A DNA stretch of 25,875 nt from JBFELO01 sp041552055. Its GTDB lineage: Bacteria; Acidobacteriota; Thermoanaerobaculia; Thermoanaerobaculales; Sulfomarinibacteraceae. Position 1 is the stretch's first letter. Each line of letters starts with the position of its first letter. This document shows, piece after piece, positions 24,883 through 25,875 of this stretch. Under the pieces are notes generated by a model. It was not told where the DNA came from. It saw only the letters and a program-made list of their open reading frames with translations, and searched no databases. The translations under genes were made by a program, and so were the position numbers. The stretch lies in the NCBI GenBank assembly GCA_041552055.1, contig JBFELO010000066.1, forward strand, positions 1 through 25,875, written 5' to 3'.

Positions 24883-25689
24883 ATGCGGACGCTTCCTCTC
24901 ATTACCCTGATCCTGACAGCGCTGCTGGTGGCACCCGTCTTCGCCCAGGACGAGGACGTGGACGCGTCCCTGCTGCCGGCGGATGCGGGGACGGTCAAGG
25001 ACGTGAGTTCCCAGTCGCTGCAGATCTACCGCTTCCCGATCTCGTACAACGTCCGCCGCCTCGAAGAGAAGCCATGGGGCTTGCGGGTGTACCTGCCCGT
25101 CTCGCTCGGATCGGTCGAGCTCGAGGCAGCGACCGACGTTGGCGACTTCATCGACAGCATCGGCTCGATCGCGGTGGTGCCCGGGGTCGAGTTTCTGGTT
25201 CCGGTGGGCCAGCGGTGGGTCGTGAAGCCATTTGCCGAGGTGGGCGTCGGCAATGATTCGGTCACCGATGGGGTGCAGGTGCTGTATTCGGTAGGTATGC
25301 GGGCGCGGGCGGAGTACGAACCGCGGCCGTTTGACGTGATGTTCGGCGGCGCCTTTCGGTACCGCAACAACACCACCTCGCAGGCGGTCAACAACTGGTA
25401 CTCGACGGTCGAGGTCGGGGCCGACGCCCAGCTGCCGCTCGGATTCTCTCTCGGATCGAGGTCCGCGCAGGGGGGCCTGTACGCGATCATGCGGCACTTC
25501 ACCGACCTCGAGTTCGAGATCATCACCGAGGGCCCGATCGACATCGAGTGGAACTACGAGGTTGGGCTGAGCTTCTCCACCGAGCCGGTGCTCCGTCTGT
25601 GGAAGGTCAAGCTGCCGTGGATCGCGCTCGGCTACCGGTTCGGCGACCGCCAGAGCGGCGTCAGGCTGAACTTCACGTTTCCGTTTTGA
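24883..25689 (+). CDS. Predicted outer-membrane beta-barrel protein
   Basis: A 268-residue protein with a signal peptide (MRTLPLITLILTALLVAPVFA, cleavage after Ala21) and an acidic mature N-terminus. The rest consists of alternating amphipathic strands (RFPISYNVRRLE, WGLRVYLPVSLGSVEL, AVVPGVEFLVPVG, WVVKPFAEVGVG, VLYSVGMRARAEYE, YSTVEVGADAQLPLGFSLG, WIALGYRFGDR). The C-terminus is VRLNFTFPF, with the terminal Phe expected of outer-membrane proteins. The length suits a 10-12 stranded barrel. I do not recognise a named family. The start ATG at 24883 begins the signal peptide; no good Shine-Dalgarno site precedes it, and TACAAT at 24864-24869 suggests a very short leader. A longer in-frame start at 24745 would run through repeat DNA and is rejected. 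Confidence 0.85.
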   Translation: MRTLPLITLILTALLVAPVFAQDEDVDASLLPADAGTVKDVSSQSLQIYRFPISYNVRRLEEKPWGLRVYLPVSLGSVELEAATDVGDFIDSIGSIAVVPGVEFLVPVGQRWVVKPFAEVGVGNDSVTDGVQVLYSVGMRARAEYEPRPFDVMFGGAFRYRNNTTSQAVNNWYSTVEVGADAQLPLGFSLGSRSAQGGLYAIMRHFTDLEFEIITEGPIDIEWNYEVGLSFSTEPVLRLWKVKLPWIALGYRFGDRQSGVRLNFTFPF

Positions 25690-25720
25690 AACGGCCCGCA
25701 CCCATCCCCCCACGCCGAAT

Positions 25721-25782
25721 GATCCACGGATCACACAGATGGTGCCTTCTGTGTGGATCTGCGTGGATCCGTGTCATCCGTG
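25721..25782. repeat. Palindromic GATCCACGGATCACACAGA element
   Basis: GATCCACGGATCACACAGA (25721-25739) pairs with TCTGTGTG plus GTGGATC-type sequence on the right (25748-25768), and CACGGAT words recur as ATCCGTG at the right edge. It starts about 30 bases after the last gene's stop and may serve as its terminator. It shares vocabulary with the 17-74 repeat. Confidence 0.65.
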
Positions 25783-25791
25783 GGGAACCCC

Positions 25792-25875
25792 GGGAGGGCG
25801 GGGGGTCTCAAGCCCACGAGCCCACAAGCCCGCACGCCCTTGGCGGGCGGGCCGGGCACGGACGCGGACGCGGAC
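25792..25875. repeat. AAGCCCAC array, G-rich separators and GACGCG hexamers
   Basis: GGGAGGGCGGGGGG (25792-25805) precedes an AAGCCCAC/AGCCCACA-type series (25810-25838). GGGCGGGCCGGG (25845-25856) and a GACGCG hexamer array follow, the last running off the window end. The same two array types occur in the same order at 21188-21301, sharing the CGGGCACGGACGCG junction. Confidence 0.8.

Overview
The window comes from a high-GC, Gram-negative bacterium. It encodes a complete RND efflux system with an outer-membrane lipoprotein, three small beta-barrel-type outer-membrane proteins and several lipoproteins. TopA and ValS look more like actinobacterial or archaeal forms than the E. coli ones: TopA ends in basic repeats instead of zinc fingers, and ValS lacks the C-terminal coiled coil. 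With the repeat-filled intergenic DNA, this suggests a deep-branching group such as Acidobacteriota (Thermoanaerobaculia-like). That placement is inference and is not proven by anything in the window.

Layout. 233-2893 (-) is topA. It diverges from a small unknown gene (3049-3402) that is translationally coupled to valS (3407-6046). A repeat-containing gap precedes a lipoprotein gene (6366-6830, -) and a small outer-membrane protein gene (7072-7581, -). The latter diverges from pyruvate kinase (7711-9123). Next comes a decapitated class II glutamine amidotransferase remnant (9190 to about 9336), directly upstream of an outer-membrane protein with a twin CX3C loop (9425-10069). A strong hairpin separates that gene from the convergent nhaA-mscS operon (14053 down to 10149), whose two cistrons are two bases apart. 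Divergent from nhaA is a complete tripartite pump operon: lipoprotein adaptor (14272-15417), HAE1-type RND pump (15447-18602) and NodT-type outer-membrane factor (18599-20071). The last third holds a histidine phosphatase (20198-20758, -), a LssY_C-domain lipoprotein (21438-22712, -), a DUF4136-type secreted protein (22910-23476), a CDF-family transporter (23779-24681) and a final outer-membrane protein (24883-25689).

Functional themes. Housekeeping genes (topA, valS, pyk) alternate with envelope and ion-homeostasis genes: Na+/H+ exchange plus a mechanosensitive channel, multidrug or solute efflux, and cation efflux. No phage, integrase, transposase, CRISPR, tRNA or rRNA gene was recognised.

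The most unusual content is intergenic. At least a dozen short tandem-repeat modules, mostly heptamers with a different consensus in each module, are strung together. Many are separated by one recurrent G-rich element of the form GGG-N-GGG-N-GGG(GG). The clearest case is 21188-21417, where six different modules follow one another. Related modules occur at 1-130, 6283-6336, 6934-7001, 20120-20195, 23473-23765, 24698-24854 and 25721-25875. I could not match this layout to a named repeat system; cyanobacterial heptanucleotide STRR repeats are the closest analogue I know.
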